A DNA stretch of 39,718 bases, taken from Actibacterium sp. 188UL27-1. GTDB lineage: Bacteria; Pseudomonadota; Alphaproteobacteria; Rhodobacterales; Rhodobacteraceae. Made by a program: the position numbers and the translations under genes. The notes beneath the pieces were generated by a model that saw nothing but the letters and a program-made list of their open reading frames with translations, was not told where the DNA came from and ran no database searches. This document shows positions 14,769 through 23,871 of this stretch, piece after piece (within the stretch, counting starts at the first letter, position 1; every line of letters begins with the position of its first letter). The stretch is from positions 1 through 39,718 of the forward strand of contig NZ_JAFEUL010000029.1 of the NCBI RefSeq assembly GCF_016901225.1, written 5' to 3'.

Positions 14769-17700
14769 TTACGCCAACCATTCTTCGCCGAAGCCAAAGA
14801 TCTGGACCTGGTCGATATGGGCGGTCAGGGTGGCGCCACCGGTCGGATCTCCCAGGGACCAGGCCTCCTGTGTGCCGTCCCCCAGATCGAAATCCTGCCC
14901 GGTTTCGTAAAAGATGATCTCGTCATCGATCACGGCGCGCAGGATGTCGGTGTCGTCATCGATCTGGACCAGCAGGCGGTGGGATGTCAGATCCTCCAGT
15001 TCCAGTATATCCGACAGGACCTGGTAGCTCGACCCATCGGCCAGGCGGGCGCTGATCGCCAGCTTGCCATCCTCGAATGCCACGCTGAACCGGTCGCCCT
15101 GGGCCAGAAGCTGCCCTTCTTCCACGGCGGTGCCATGGGGAGTGAAGACCAGGCTCACGCCCATTCGGGCCGCCTCTTCCAAGGGGACATGGCGGCCGAT
15201 CTCGAACCCGCCCTCGGCCAGGCTGACCCCGTCCAACTGAACGGTGCGGCCATCCTCCAGGATATGGTCGGATGCGCCAAAGCCAAAGGCAATGGTGTCC
15301 TGCAGCTCCATATGGGCCAGCAGCGCATCGAACGAAACCGGATCGACCGGGGTCGGGATATCCTCCGCCTCCGGGGCGGCCTGCAGTTCAAAATCGCGGA
15401 TCTGGCCGGTGAAGTTCCGGTGCCAGGTGGAGCCCAGGGTCGGGTCCCAGACATCAACCTCCTTCAACGGGCCTTCAAAGGCGGTCTCGGCCAGGACCTC
15501 CCCATCCACGAGGATCTGCATGACGCCTGCCACACCATCGGCGCGCAGTTGCACGTCATGCCAGGCGCCGTCCAACAGGCCAGCGCCCTTGGTGCGGATG
15601 TCAAAAGCTTCTGTCGCACCCTCGGCGATCACTTCCAGGCGGATCTCGCCGCTATGGATGACATGGATCACGACCGATTTATGGACGCGCAGCAATTGGC
15701 CCGCATTGGCGGATCCCTCATCCATGCGCAGCGACAGATCCAGGATGAACCCCTCCGCGCCATAAAGCCCGGCAAAGGCCGATTTCGGCAAGGCGACCGC
15801 CCCGTCGCGCTCCATCTTGATTGCCTGGCCGCCATCGCCGGTGGCGACCAGGGGCAGGTCCAAGTCCAGTGCTGTCGCGCCGCTGCCGTCGAACTGAGTG
15901 GCCGTGGCGGTGGCCCCGTCGAAGTCAAAGATATTGGGCCAGTCGGGCCCCTCTTCCGGCGGGGTCGGGGGCAGGGCGGCCAAGTCGAATTCGCGGATCT
16001 GGCCGGTGAAATTCTGATGCCAGGTGGAGCCCAGGGTGGGCTCCCAATGCTCCAGCTGTTTCAACGGGCCTTCAAAGGCGGTCTCGGCCAGGACCTCCCC
16101 ATCCACGAGGATCTGCATGACGCCTGCCACACCATCGGCGCGCAGTTGCACGTCATGCCAGGCGCCGTCCAACAGGCCAGCGCCCTTGGTGCGGATGTCG
16201 AAAGCTTCTGTCGCGCCCTCTGGGATCACCTCCAGGCGGATCTCGCCGCTATGGATGACATGGATCACGACCGATTTATGGACGCGCAGCAATTGGCCCG
16301 CATTGGCGGATCCCTCATCCATGCGCAGCGACAGATCCAGCGTAAACCCGTCGGCACCATAGAAATCGGCAAAGGCCGATTTCGGCAGGGCGACCGCCCC
16401 GTCGCGCACCATCTTGATCGCCTGGCCGCCATCGCCGGTAGCGACCAGGGGCAGGTCCAGATCCAAGACCGTTTCGGTGCCATCGGCAAACTGCGTGGCT
16501 GTCCCGGTCGTGCCGTCGAAGTCAAAGATATCGGGCCAGCCGGCCTCCGCCTTGCGGATCGGCTGCGGCCCCAGATCCCGGGCCGCGGCATAGGCATCGG
16601 GTTCGGCCTGGAGGTCGATCTGGCGGATCTCTCCGGTGAAGCTTTTGTGCCAGGGGGAGCCCAGGCTGGGCGCCCAGTTCTGCAGGGGTTTCAACTGCCC
16701 CTCCAGGACGTGCGAGGCCAGCACGGCGTCATCGACCAGGATCTCCATCTCGCCCGAGATACCGTTCCAGTGGATGTGGATGTCATGCCAGTGCCCGTCT
16801 TGTAGGCCCGCGCCCTTGGTCGTCAGTTTAATCGCCTTGCTGGCGCCGTCCGGGGTCAGTTCCAGCTGGACCTCGCCCTTGCCCGTGACATGGACAACCA
16901 TGGCCTTGTGCAAGCGGATCACCTGACCGGCATTGGCTGTGCCGTCATCCATGCGCAAAGACAGGTCCAGGCCAAAGCCCGACGCGCCGTAATAGCCATC
17001 GAAGGCCGAGCGGGGCAGGGCAATCGCCTGATCACCGGCCATCTTGATCGCCTGGCCGCCTTCGGCCAGATCGACAAGGGGCAGGGCGGTGTTCAGCTCT
17101 TTCGCAACGCCATGGTCGATCCGGGCGGCCACGCCTGTCGCCCCGTCAAAGGAGAATACGTCGGGACCGGCGATATCGACCGTGGTCTGGATCACGTCGC
17201 GGCTGCCATCGGCGGCTTCGACGGTCAGGGTCACGGTATAGGTGCCGGGATCGGGGTAGGTATAACCGATGGCCGGCCCTTCGGCGGTCTGGCCATTGCC
17301 GAAATCCCAGGTATAGCGGGCATCTGCCCCCAGGATGCCGCCTGGCCCGGCGCTGAGTGTCGCATCGAAACTCAATTTGTTGCGCGCGCCGTCTTCGGCG
17401 ACCACGGCCAGGGCCGTCAGGGTGTCGGGGGTCGGGTCATGGGCCAGGAGGGCAGAGCCCGCGCCGGTCCCGTCCAGGGCACTGCCTGGACGCGGGATAT
17501 AGGAGCCTGCCCCGCCGCCGGTGGCAATGACCAGATCGCCCAGATATCCCGGCGCATCCGGATCCCGGGTCTGGATCGTCATATTGCGGTCCAGGGTCCA
17601 GTCGGTATCGGTCTCCCCCTCGGCGCGGATCTGCTTGGTGGCGGTGTCCTGCACGTTCACGGCCTTGGCGACGTTGTTGGTGATCTGCACATCCCGGGAG

Positions 17701-19010
17701 GCGGGCTGCACCCGGATCACCGGGGTCGGCGGCCAATCCACGCCCGGGGCGGGCAGGAGGGTGTTGTTGGTCACGGTCAGGCCAAAGGTCTCCCCCACGC
17801 CGATCCCGTTGGCCATGCCGTTGATGACCAGATTGTTGGTGATGGTGACATTGCGGTAGAACATCTCCTCCCCCGCCTTGCCGTGATCGACCTCTTCATT
17901 GCGCATCCAGATGCCCTGGGTCGCGCCGCCAGCCCCCATATCAAGCCGGTTGTTGTCGATCGTGATATCGGTCGAGGGGCGGCTGGTGCCCTTGGTAAAG
18001 ATCTGGATCATGTCCCGGTGGTCGGCCTGGGCATGGTTGTTGGCCAATTTGGTATTGGTCGCGAAATCGTGGATGTGGTTGTCCAGGATCTGCCCGCCCT
18101 GGACGGCGGCAAAGTTGATCCCGTCGGACCGGATGCCGTGGATGTCATTCTCCTGCACGGTGACATCATTGGTGCCACTGAAGGAGAGACCCTTGTAAAA
18201 CCCTTTTATTTCAGACTGTTGAACGGTGATGCCGGACCCACCGCGGACCTGGAGGCCAAAGCCCGCCGCATAGCCGTCATCGATCTCGCTCAGGCCCGCG
18301 GCCACGTCGCCATCAAAGACCATGTTGGTAAAGGTGATGTCATGGCTGTTTTGCACGGTGAAGTCGCGCTCCAGCAACTGATCGCCCGGTTTGAATTGGT
18401 AATCGAACGTGACCCCGTCAAAGGTCAGGTTCCGGCTGCCCGTCATCTTCAGACCGCTGAAGCTGACATCGGCCCCTTCGGCCGCCTGAATTGTAACTGT
18501 TTCACTGAATTGCTGGGACAGTTTAAGGAAACCGTAATCCCCATCGGCCAATATGACCGTGTCCCCGCCTGTCGCCGTTGCCAACACCTCGCGCAGCGCC
18601 GCAGCACTGTCTACCTCAAACACAAAACCACTCACGGTTACATCACCCACGTTTACGATGTGGGATCTGGCAAACCCGCTGATCCCACGACGCCCCCACG
18701 CCGATGCAGGATCTGCGAAAGCGTTAAAGGAAGGTTTAAGCAACGGAGGTGTCTTCGTGACGGTTTTGTTGCCTGCCCCCCCACAAACAGACGTATTTTC
18801 AACACCTTGTGGCCAAGCTGTGGCGGCAGCGCCCGTGCAAGGCGCCGATGTGTTCAAACCGGCCATCTGTGGCGGCGTTGTGTCGGGCCGGGCGGCCTGG
18901 GGCGAAGCTGTGGCATGGATATGCGCCGCCCCGGCAGGCGCGGTCACAATCGGGGTCAGGCAGAGCAGACAGGCGATCAGCGGCAGCAGGCGGCGCGGGG
19001 AAACGGACAT
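14769..19010 (-). CDS. Large secreted protein: beta-helix, PKD and repeated LamG-like domains
   Basis: A 1413-residue exported protein. Residues 1-29 form a Sec signal peptide (basic MSVSPRR, hydrophobic core, cleavage near AGAA). Residues about 115-480 are a right-handed parallel beta-helix with repeated (I/V)TxxNN-type turns, starting with the VDSAAALREVLATATGGDTV segment typical of polysaccharide lyase/epimerase-like helices. Residues about 545-615 are a PKD domain (YTWDFGNGQTAEG). Three LamG/concanavalin-type domains follow at about 617-805, 827-1015 and 1026-1214, then a fourth, more distant one at the C-terminus. LamG 2 and 3 are near-identical over long stretches, with a period of 199 residues. 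A role as matrix protein or polysaccharide lyase is inferred. AAAGGA precedes the ATG by 8 bases. Confidence 0.8.
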   Translation of the reverse strand: MSVSPRRLLPLIACLLCLTPIVTAPAGAAHIHATASPQAARPDTTPPQMAGLNTSAPCTGAAATAWPQGVENTSVCGGAGNKTVTKTPPLLKPSFNAFADPASAWGRRGISGFARSHIVNVGDVTVSGFVFEVDSAAALREVLATATGGDTVILADGDYGFLKLSQQFSETVTIQAAEGADVSFSGLKMTGSRNLTFDGVTFDYQFKPGDQLLERDFTVQNSHDITFTNMVFDGDVAAGLSEIDDGYAAGFGLQVRGGSGITVQQSEIKGFYKGLSFSGTNDVTVQENDIHGIRSDGINFAAVQGGQILDNHIHDFATNTKLANNHAQADHRDMIQIFTKGTSRPSTDITIDNNRLDMGAGGATQGIWMRNEEVDHGKAGEEMFYRNVTITNNLVINGMANGIGVGETFGLTVTNNTLLPAPGVDWPPTPVIRVQPASRDVQITNNVAKAVNVQDTATKQIRAEGETDTDWTLDRNMTIQTRDPDAPGYLGDLVIATGGGAGSYIPRPGSALDGTGAGSALLAHDPTPDTLTALAVVAEDGARNKLSFDATLSAGPGGILGADARYTWDFGNGQTAEGPAIGYTYPDPGTYTVTLTVEAADGSRDVIQTTVDIAGPDVFSFDGATGVAARIDHGVAKELNTALPLVDLAEGGQAIKMAGDQAIALPRSAFDGYYGASGFGLDLSLRMDDGTANAGQVIRLHKAMVVHVTGKGEVQLELTPDGASKAIKLTTKGAGLQDGHWHDIHIHWNGISGEMEILVDDAVLASHVLEGQLKPLQNWAPSLGSPWHKSFTGEIRQIDLQAEPDAYAAARDLGPQPIRKAEAGWPDIFDFDGTTGTATQFADGTETVLDLDLPLVATGDGGQAIKMVRDGAVALPKSAFADFYGADGFTLDLSLRMDEGSANAGQLLRVHKSVVIHVIHSGEIRLEVIPEGATEAFDIRTKGAGLLDGAWHDVQLRADGVAGVMQILVDGEVLAETAFEGPLKQLEHWEPTLGSTWHQNFTGQIREFDLAALPPTPPEEGPDWPNIFDFDGATATATQFDGSGATALDLDLPLVATGDGGQAIKMERDGAVALPKSAFAGLYGAEGFILDLSLRMDEGSANAGQLLRVHKSVVIHVIHSGEIRLEVIAEGATEAFDIRTKGAGLLDGAWHDVQLRADGVAGVMQILVDGEVLAETAFEGPLKEVDVWDPTLGSTWHRNFTGQIRDFELQAAPEAEDIPTPVDPVSFDALLAHMELQDTIAFGFGASDHILEDGRTVQLDGVSLAEGGFEIGRHVPLEEAARMGVSLVFTPHGTAVEEGQLLAQGDRFSVAFEDGKLAISARLADGSSYQVLSDILELEDLTSHRLLVQIDDDTDILRAVIDDEIIFYETGQDFDLGDGTQEAWSLGDPTGGATLTAHIDQVQIFGFGEEWLA

Positions 19011-19023
19011 GGCGGGATCCTTT

Positions 19024-19064
19024 GGGGCGGGGCGGGGTAGGGTAGGGCGGGGTAGGGCGCGGGG
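19024..19064 (+). other. G-tract cluster (potential G-quadruplex) upstream of the large secreted protein gene
   Basis: Eight runs of three or four G with one- to three-base spacers lie on the plus strand within 41 bases, directly before the ribosome site of the minus-strand gene. The non-template strand of that gene is correspondingly C-rich. The density well exceeds the minimum of four G-tracts for a quadruplex. Confidence 0.6.
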
Positions 19065-19182
19065 CCTGCCCTCTGATGTAAGGTGTTTTGGCGCGGACGG
19101 GAATTGCCGCGCCCCCGGATCCGCCCAGGGGCGGTGCCAGGACGGGTGTCGGGATCAGGGCCAAGGGTGAGGCTGTTCTGGA

Positions 19183-20901
19183 TCAGGGGCGTTTGGGGCC
19201 GGGGCCGGGGCGCGGCTTCCGTTCGATATGGCGGGGCTTGCGCGCCTTTGCGGGCTGGACCGGGCCGGACGGGCGCTCCGCATCGGGGGCCCGGGGGGCT
19301 GGGGCCGCCTTTGACGCGGCAGGCCTGGCTTGGCTTGATCTGGCCTGGCTTGGTAATGTGGTCTGATCCACGGAGGCCGCGGCCTTGCGCCCGGTGCGGC
19401 CCGGCTTGGCGGCAAAGCGCGAATAGATCAGCCTGCCGCGGGGGCCGCGATTGCGGGTCTCGTCCAGGGCGGGCACGCTTTGGTCGTCTTCCAGATCCGG
19501 CGGGACCAGGGCGCCCATATCGTCATCGGGGTCTGCCGTGTCATGGCGGGTGCGCTCGGCCTCTTTTCGCTGCGCCTCGGCCATCTGGATCAGCCAGACC
19601 CCGCTGCCCAGGAAGAAGAACAAAAGCGACTGCGCCACGCTGAAGGCCGCCACGGTGGCAAAGGAGATGAAAAGCGCAAAGAGCGTGAACACATAGGCAT
19701 CGCGGCAGGCGGCATAGGCGGGTATCGCGCTCCAGTCCTGGCGCCAGTTGCCGCGCATCAGCAGGACCATGGCGGTCAGGACCAGGATGATCCCGGGCAA
19801 CCCATAGCGCATGGCGATCAGGAGCCAGTAATTGTCGATCGAGGCGACCATCCAGACCGGGCGTTCCCAATCCTCGAACAGGCCCTGGCCCAGGAGGGGA
19901 TAGCGCCAGACCTCATCCGTGCCATAGCGCCAGATCAGGACCCGGTTCCAGGCCGTGCCGCCGCTGAAGGTCAGATACGAGATGGCCAGGATGATCGGGC
20001 CGCGGTTCGAGACAATCTCAAGCACGGTGTAGAAGAACGCGATGATCCCCAACAGGATCTGCCAGCGCTTTTTGACCTGGGACAGGACCGTGTCCCAGCC
20101 GATCAGGATGATCTGCACCATGACCGAGGCGAGCGCCCCAGAGGACAGCGAAAAGAACGTGGCCAGGAACACGCCGCCCGCCCGCAATATCCGCCCCGTC
20201 ATGCCCATCTGCGTCGCCCGCAGCGCCACCCAGGCCAGGGAAAACCCGATGGAGACGATGACGCCATAGAGGATGGGATGTTCGAAACTGACCTGGGCCC
20301 GGGTCAGGCCCAGCCGTTCGCCGTAATCCACCGGCGTGATCAGGCCAAAGACCGGGACCACGTCAAAGAGGGTGCGCAGCGGCTGTCGGTCGAACACGGC
20401 CTCGAACGCGGCGAAGGGCAGAACGAACAGGGTCAGTCCCAAAAGCCAGCGGCCGAAATGCAGGAACCCCTCGATATTGCGGATCGCCAGGCGCGCCAGC
20501 AGGTAGGGGCCCATGATCTCGATCGCCTGGGAGGCGCCGTAATTCACCGCCGTGCCCACGCCCTGGTGCAGCAAAAGCGACAGGATCATCCAAAAGCAAA
20601 AGGCGATCAGCAGCAGGTCGGCTGTCATGATCCGGCCCGCCTTGCCCTGCAGCCAGGCGATGGTCAGGGGGATCATGATCAGAAAACAGATCAGCCGGGC
20701 GCCGTTGAAATAGATCCCCGCCACATCCAGTGTCATGGGCTGGAACGTGGCGATCAGAAAGATCGCGACCCAGATCGTCCAGCCGTTTTTCCAGCCCGCC
20801 TTGGCCAGGCCCGGCCGCGCTGGGGGGGCCTGAGTGGGGCCGGGCTGGCCAAGACCGGCACGGGCCCTGCGGGGCCGGTCGGACGGGTCGATTGCGGTCA
20901 T
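19183..20901 (-). CDS. Wzy / O-antigen-ligase-like polysaccharide polymerase
   Basis: A 572-residue inner-membrane protein with about ten to twelve hydrophobic segments between residues 35 and 430, then a long hydrophilic Pro/Ala/Lys/Arg-rich tail of about 130 residues. The large polar segment before the last helices, with GTAWNRVLIWRYGTDEVWR and YPLLGQGLFEDW, matches the periplasmic loop of Wzy polymerases and WaaL ligases. It would polymerise or transfer glycan repeat units in the periplasm after flipping. Its ATG overlaps the stop of the upstream sulfotransferase gene by 4 bases. The cationic tail is unusual and could be cytoplasmic docking sequence. Polymerase versus ligase cannot be separated by sequence alone. 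Confidence 0.78.
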   Translation of the reverse strand: MTAIDPSDRPRRARAGLGQPGPTQAPPARPGLAKAGWKNGWTIWVAIFLIATFQPMTLDVAGIYFNGARLICFLIMIPLTIAWLQGKAGRIMTADLLLIAFCFWMILSLLLHQGVGTAVNYGASQAIEIMGPYLLARLAIRNIEGFLHFGRWLLGLTLFVLPFAAFEAVFDRQPLRTLFDVVPVFGLITPVDYGERLGLTRAQVSFEHPILYGVIVSIGFSLAWVALRATQMGMTGRILRAGGVFLATFFSLSSGALASVMVQIILIGWDTVLSQVKKRWQILLGIIAFFYTVLEIVSNRGPIILAISYLTFSGGTAWNRVLIWRYGTDEVWRYPLLGQGLFEDWERPVWMVASIDNYWLLIAMRYGLPGIILVLTAMVLLMRGNWRQDWSAIPAYAACRDAYVFTLFALFISFATVAAFSVAQSLLFFFLGSGVWLIQMAEAQRKEAERTRHDTADPDDDMGALVPPDLEDDQSVPALDETRNRGPRGRLIYSRFAAKPGRTGRKAAASVDQTTLPSQARSSQARPAASKAAPAPRAPDAERPSGPVQPAKARKPRHIERKPRPGPGPKRP

Positions 20902-21665
20902 TTCCCGAACAAGGCCTGCACCTTGCGTTTCAACTGCTTGCCCGGCGTGCCATGGGCCTTGCGCGCGGCATCGCGCGCGGCGATGACATCGGCGGGCAGG
21001 TCCGGGGCAGGGGCGGCGGGCATCTTTTCCCCGATCGTGTACCCGAACCGGTCGAAATCGGTGGCATAGATCCGGGCGATCCGGTCGAGGATCGCATCAT
21101 CGGGCACGATGGGGGCCGTGTCTGTCTTGGCGGGTTTTTTGCGTTCATTGACCCGGGGCAGGGCGCGCGGGCCGGTCTTTTCGCCCACCACATCATCCAG
21201 CCAGGGGATCACCGCATCCATCCCGTGCTCCATGTAAAAGACCTGGGCGCCGTCCGGCACGATATCGGCCATGGGGCGGATGTGGTTGTCAAAGATGAAC
21301 GGCGTCTCGGCCAACCTGTCCTCGATCTCGTCAAGCCAGTCGATGAAGGAGACCGCTTCGGAGACCGATCGCTCGACCTCCACCTGGAAATGATAGGCGC
21401 TGATGATCCGGCCCACGGGATGGCGCACGAAGGTAAAGACATGGTCAAAGAAACCTTCGGGGAACAATCGGTGCAGGCTGGTCACGTCGATATGCTGGGG
21501 CGAGCTTTTCGACCAGCGGTTCTCTGGTTTCAGCGACAGGAAATAGGGGTTGTGAAAGGCGATGGGGCCGAACCTGTCGGTCAGGTACTGCGCCATGGAG
21601 GATCCGCCGCATTTGGGCACATGGGCGTAGAAGGTCAAAGAGGGTCCGGTTCGTATGATCGGCAT
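20898..21665 (-). CDS. Sulfotransferase family 2-like protein
   Basis: A 255-residue PAPS-dependent sulfotransferase. FYAHVPKCGGSSMAQYL is the 5'-phosphosulfate loop in the Pro-Lys-x-Gly form. VFTFVRHPVGRIISAYHFQV is the 3'-phosphate-binding segment with the Arg and Ser of the family. The C-terminus is basic. The frame extends upstream to 21827, but the family-like sequence begins at the ATG at 21665, which lacks a strong ribosome site. It is coupled to the Wzy-like gene by a 4-base overlap, tying sulfation to polymerisation. It is the fourth sulfotransferase gene in this window. Confidence 0.8.
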   Translation of the reverse strand: MPIIRTGPSLTFYAHVPKCGGSSMAQYLTDRFGPIAFHNPYFLSLKPENRWSKSSPQHIDVTSLHRLFPEGFFDHVFTFVRHPVGRIISAYHFQVEVERSVSEAVSFIDWLDEIEDRLAETPFIFDNHIRPMADIVPDGAQVFYMEHGMDAVIPWLDDVVGEKTGPRALPRVNERKKPAKTDTAPIVPDDAILDRIARIYATDFDRFGYTIGEKMPAAPAPDLPADVIAARDAARKAHGTPGKQLKRKVQALFGK

Positions 21666-22068
21666 GGGCCTGGAATCCGTAAATGCTGCAGGGCGGCGAT
21701 GGGCGATGGTACACCAAAATGGTGACTGATTCGCCACCATTGGTGTCGCGGGGCAAAAAAGCCTGGAAACCCAATTATGACACGACCGGAGCGCTATCGC
21801 CACAGGCCTGCCACAAGGGCGCCACAATTCAATATTTGTATTTTAATATCAATGCATTGTAATATTTTTGAACCGCGGTTCGTTGCCGATATGAAAACAT
21901 TCTGTTCGGGGTTGCGGACCAATGGACACACGCCTGGGATGCAAATGCAGCATTCGCCTCAAATCGGGTTGAAATTCGTTGTCGGTGGAGATGCCGTTGG
22001 ATATATCTGCCGCCAACGTTCCGGGTCCGCCCGGTGCTCAGAAACGAACCCATAGAAAGGCTGTGACC
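21666..22068. other. Divergent promoter region before the first VPLPA-CTERM gene
   Basis: About 400 bases without a convincing gene. The AT-rich part, 21835-21905, contains two perfect palindromes annotated separately. It should hold the promoters of the minus-strand sulfotransferase-polymerase pair and the plus-strand VPLPA-CTERM gene. Confidence 0.45.
21850..21881. promoter_or_regulatory. Paired palindromes, possible operators
   Basis: CAATGCATTG at 21850-21859 and GAACCGCGGTTC at 21870-21881 are perfect palindromes whose centres are 21 bases apart, two helical turns. They lie in AT-rich DNA about 190 bases before the VPLPA-CTERM start. No binding protein can be named. Confidence 0.4.
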
Positions 22069-22806
22069 TTGTCGCATACCGTAAAAATGCTTTTGGGTGC
22101 CGCTGCTATTGCTGCTGCGCCAACCATCTCTTCGGCCGCGTCGCTGGATTTCAGCGCTGGCTCCTTTGACGCCGTCAATGACGTGCTGACCTTTTCGAAT
22201 GTTGCAGCCGGTACCGACCTGGTCGTGAGCACTATCGGTGGCACCTCCTGGGCATCCAACAACGATGCGCGCAACGGCACCGCCAATGGCGATGACGGCC
22301 GCATCAACGTGGCAACTGGCACCATGGCCGATCTGCGCTTTTCGTTCATCAACCGGGACACCGGCGGTGCGGCGACCCTGGCCGATATCGACCTGGCCTT
22401 CTTTGATCTGGACTTCGCTGGCCAGGAAAAGCTGACCCTGCGCACGGCAGCTTCCACCATCACCCGCGTCGACACCGCCCTGGGCGTCTCGACCGAGCCG
22501 GGTTCCGTGACACTGACCGGTGCCAGCGACGTGAACGTGGCCAATGTCACCGACTCTTCGTCGCTGACCGAAGATCAGGAAAAGGCCGCCGTGATCTTTT
22601 CGTTCGACAGCGTGTCGAGCTTTGATCTGAGCTTTGACGCTGGCGGTGCGCTGGGTTCGGGCCGGAACTTCATCTTTGATGATGACTTCGCCTTCACCAC
22701 CGACACGACCACGATCGACTTCCCGGCCCCCGTGCCGCTGCCCGCTGCAGGCTTCCTGCTGATCGGTGGCCTGGGCGCCCTAGCTGTGGCCCGCCGCCGC
22801 AGTTAA
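22069..22806 (+). CDS. VPLPA-CTERM exoprotein, copy 1
   Basis: A 245-residue exported protein. A signal peptide runs from the start through the Ala-rich core to about SSAASL. The C-terminus has PVPLPAAGFLLIGGLGALA followed by ARRRS: the VPLPA-CTERM sorting signal, hydrophobic segment and basic anchor processed by XrtD-type exosortases in Rhodobacterales. The body is Asp/Ser/Thr-rich and beta-strand-like (DFSAGSFDAVNDVLTFSNV) with no known catalytic motif. I choose TTG at 22069, because AGAAAGG lies about 8 bases upstream and the paralogue also begins at TTG; a GTG at 22063 is the alternative. It probably ends up at the cell surface or in the matrix. Confidence 0.8.
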   Translation: MSHTVKMLLGAAAIAAAPTISSAASLDFSAGSFDAVNDVLTFSNVAAGTDLVVSTIGGTSWASNNDARNGTANGDDGRINVATGTMADLRFSFINRDTGGAATLADIDLAFFDLDFAGQEKLTLRTAASTITRVDTALGVSTEPGSVTLTGASDVNVANVTDSSSLTEDQEKAAVIFSFDSVSSFDLSFDAGGALGSGRNFIFDDDFAFTTDTTTIDFPAPVPLPAAGFLLIGGLGALAVARRRS

Positions 22807-22840
22807 GCGATCCGGCCGGAAACGGTCACCGAACAGTCAT

Positions 22841-22873
22841 AAAACGGCGCGTCTGCAGACGCGCCGTTTTTCT
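22841..22873 (+). terminator. Terminator of VPLPA-CTERM copy 1
   Basis: A perfect 30-base palindrome at 22841-22870 (AAAACGGCGCGTCTG and its complement) runs into a T-rich tail, 35 bases after the stop codon. Confidence 0.85.
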
Positions 22874-23076
22874 TTGCGCAAATGATTTAGGCATTTGGGC
22901 AATAGGCCGCCATTCAACCCTGGGTAGCTGACGAAGCTGCTTGACCAGAGGTAAAAAAGACGGCACTCCCCAACTGTGTTTTTTCCGTGGCTTCGTCCGG
23001 CACAAATGTGGCGGTCAGTCGCCTTTCGAGTTTCTGAAAACGTACTGAATGCAAACCGATCAAGAGGAATTCTTCC

Positions 23077-23826
23077 TTGATACACTCTGCAAAGATTCTC
23101 CTGGCCGCGGCTGCGCTTGCAGCAGCTCCGACCATTTCATCGGCCATATCGCTGGATTTCAGCGCGGGCTCCTTTGATGCCGTCACCGATACGCTGACTT
23201 TCTCGGATGTGGCATCCGGCACTGATCTGGTGATCAGCACCATCGGCGGATCATCCTGGGATTCGCGCCGCGATACCAAGAACGGTACGGTCAACGGCAA
23301 TGACGGCCAGATCAACGTGGCCACGGGCACAACCGCCGATCTGCGGTTTTCCTTCATCGACAGCGCGACCGGTGGATCGGCCACGCTGACAGATGTGGAA
23401 ATGGCCTTCTTTGACCTGGACTTTGCCGGGCAGGAACAGTTGACCCTGACATCGCCCGGCACGACCATCACCCGGGTCGACACGGTTCTGGATGTGTCCA
23501 CGGCACCCGGTGCCGTGACAGTGGGTGGCGCTGCGGCCGTGAATGTGCCCAACGTGACGAACTCGGATACGCTGACGGATGAGCAGGAGCAGGCGGCAGT
23601 TGTCTTTGCCTTTGATGGTCTGTCGAGCTTTGATTTGAGCTTTGAAGCCGGTGGTGGTGTTGGATCCGGTCGGAACTTCCTGTTCGCAGGTGATTTCGAA
23701 TTTGTGGGCCCAACGGATGAGATACCATTCCCCCCCGCACCGATTCCCCTGCCCGCAGCAGGCTTTCTGCTGATCGGTGGCCTGGGCATCCTGGCGATGG
23801 CCCGCCGCCGCCGCACCGCAAAGTAA
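23077..23826 (+). CDS. VPLPA-CTERM exoprotein, copy 2
   Basis: A 249-residue paralogue of the preceding protein, aligned over its whole length (for example SLDFSAGSFDAV and INVATGT are shared). It has a signal peptide ending near SSAIS and a C-terminal PIPLPAAGFLLIGGLGILA segment followed by MARRRRTAK. The start is a TTG at 23077 with AGAGGA about 9 bases upstream; no ATG or GTG fits. It has its own terminator with a stem related to that of copy 1, so the whole transcription unit seems duplicated. A polysaccharide-linked surface role is suggested by the known association of such sorting signals with exopolysaccharide loci. Confidence 0.8.
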   Translation: MIHSAKILLAAAALAAAPTISSAISLDFSAGSFDAVTDTLTFSDVASGTDLVISTIGGSSWDSRRDTKNGTVNGNDGQINVATGTTADLRFSFIDSATGGSATLTDVEMAFFDLDFAGQEQLTLTSPGTTITRVDTVLDVSTAPGAVTVGGAAAVNVPNVTNSDTLTDEQEQAAVVFAFDGLSSFDLSFEAGGGVGSGRNFLFAGDFEFVGPTDEIPFPPAPIPLPAAGFLLIGGLGILAMARRRRTAK

Positions 23827-23871
23827 ATTGCGCGTCGCCGCCGATCTGGCAGGCGACCGCACCCAAACATC

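Noticed and set aside
14415-19040. Very long plus-strand open frames (14415-16805 and 16890-19040)
   Set aside because: They are antisense to the 1413-residue secreted protein, which has a signal peptide, a ribosome site and recognisable domains. High GC content and the repeated LamG units keep the opposite frame open.
21777-22055. 92-codon plus-strand frame before the VPLPA-CTERM gene
   Set aside because: It crosses the AT-rich promoter region with its palindromes, has no ribosome site and shows no family resemblance.
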